From the NCBI GenBank assembly GCA_030633365.1, contig DAOVSY010000147.1:1-7266 (forward strand): a stretch of 7,266 nt of DNA, given 5' to 3'. The position numbers and the translations under genes were made by a program. Positions 7,051 to 7,266 of the stretch are shown piece after piece. The notes beneath the pieces are model-generated. The model did no database searches, was not told the DNA's origin, and saw nothing but the letters and a program-made list of their open reading frames with translations. The stretch's first letter is position 1; each line of letters opens with the position of its first letter. Source of the DNA: Spirochaetaceae bacterium (GTDB lineage: Bacteria > Spirochaetota > Spirochaetia > B11-G9).

Positions 7051-7056
7051 GGAGGG
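7051..7056 (+). promoter_or_regulatory. Ribosome binding site of the UPF0175 gene
   Basis: GGAGGG at 7051-7056 ends 7 nt before ATG 7064, an ideal spacing. This fixes the start of the partial gene at the right edge despite the small amount of coding sequence visible. Confidence 0.8.
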
Positions 7057-7063
7057 TTTAATT

Positions 7064-7266
7064 ATGCAGAGTGTGCTGTTTGAAGATAAATATAGAATTG
7101 CTGTTAATGAAAGCCAGACCATTTTTAACGAAGATGTAAAAAAGGGTTCGGCTATTTTGTTTTATCTGGAAGAGAAAATGACATTGGGACAGGCAGCCGA
7201 ATTAGCAGAGATGAATCATTATGATTTTATGATCTACCTTGGTAAATGGGGAATCCCTGTTATTAA
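7064..7266 (+). CDS. UPF0175-family small protein, antitoxin-like (3'-partial)
   Basis: Sixty-seven codons are visible from ATG 7064 and the frame is still open at the right edge. Family members are usually about 80-100 residues, so most of the gene is present. The second half, residues 38-66 (KMTLGQAAELAEMNHYDF then YLGKWGIPV), carries the UPF0175 signature: a 'S/TxGQAAELAxM' helix-turn-helix-like segment followed by the 'LxxxGIPV' ending. UPF0175 genes are commonly found beside PIN-domain/DUF3368 genes and are thought to be antitoxins. That partner would lie beyond 7266 and cannot be confirmed. The N-terminal 30 residues fit the usual short strand-helix preceding the HTH. Transcribed away from the AAA+ gene; no link between the two is evident. 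Confidence 0.8.
   Translation, partial: MQSVLFEDKYRIAVNESQTIFNEDVKKGSAILFYLEEKMTLGQAAELAEMNHYDFMIYLGKWGIPVI

Larger units (their letters stand above)
6691..7063. other. Intergenic region between divergent AAA+ and UPF0175 genes
   Basis: This 373-bp stretch holds no convincing gene. From left to right it contains the AAA+ leader and promoter (to 6777), a T-rich segment in which TTTTGGA occurs twice 10 bp apart (6790-6806), the GC-rich palindromic island (6811-6910), an AACGCGTT palindrome (6911-6918), and an AT-rich stretch (6925-7050) with a weak promoter and the ribosome site of the next gene. Short open frames across the island on both strands have no ribosome sites. They encode V-R-P-Y peptides produced by the palindrome arms, so they are judged spurious. 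Confidence 0.75.

Overview
The window is an AT-rich chromosomal stretch from a bacterium. The protein types suggest a low-GC spirochaete (Treponema/Spirochaeta-like): a large TPR protein with a decayed ATPase domain, an 'LKNLRFF'-type major facilitator, and a small membrane protein ending in 'KGMIFPWKE'. This assignment comes from remembered family resemblance, not from a search.

Layout. Positions 2-2665 (+) hold the 3' part of a large gene, open at the left edge, encoding a protein with a degenerate AAA/STAND-type ATPase region and a long TPR-like helical repeat region. Eight bases after its stop comes a near-consensus sigma70 promoter (TTGACA-N17-TATATT) driving a 73-nt tRNA with anticodon CAT (2719-2791, probably elongator Met). 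A second promoter candidate (2798-2825) precedes a two-gene unit. The first member is a 12-TM major facilitator gene (2856-4127) broken by one in-frame TAA at 3882-3884. The second is an intact multi-pass membrane protein gene (4130-4903) whose Shine-Dalgarno lies inside the end of the transporter gene. Converging on it from the minus strand, 23 nt away, is an AAA+ ATPase gene (6678-4927) with the second-AAA-domain layout of the Ycf46 group.

The AAA+ gene has the clearest regulatory region: a TTGACC-N17-TATACT promoter, and a predicted transcript that opens almost exactly on a 49-nt stem-loop lying just upstream of a strong GGGAGGGG ribosome binding site. Behind this promoter is a 100-bp island at 65% GC (6811-6910) in otherwise AT-rich DNA. 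It contains a long palindrome (two 18-nt arms) and a smaller hairpin, and looks like a dispersed REP/MITE-like repeat rather than a gene. The right edge holds the start of a UPF0175-family gene (7064 onward), a family usually regarded as antitoxin-like; its partner, if any, lies outside the window.

No complete new system can be demonstrated here. The items most worth following are the interrupted transporter, the structured leader of the AAA+ gene, the GC-rich palindromic element, and the uncharacterised AAA+ and pseudo-ATPase/TPR proteins.
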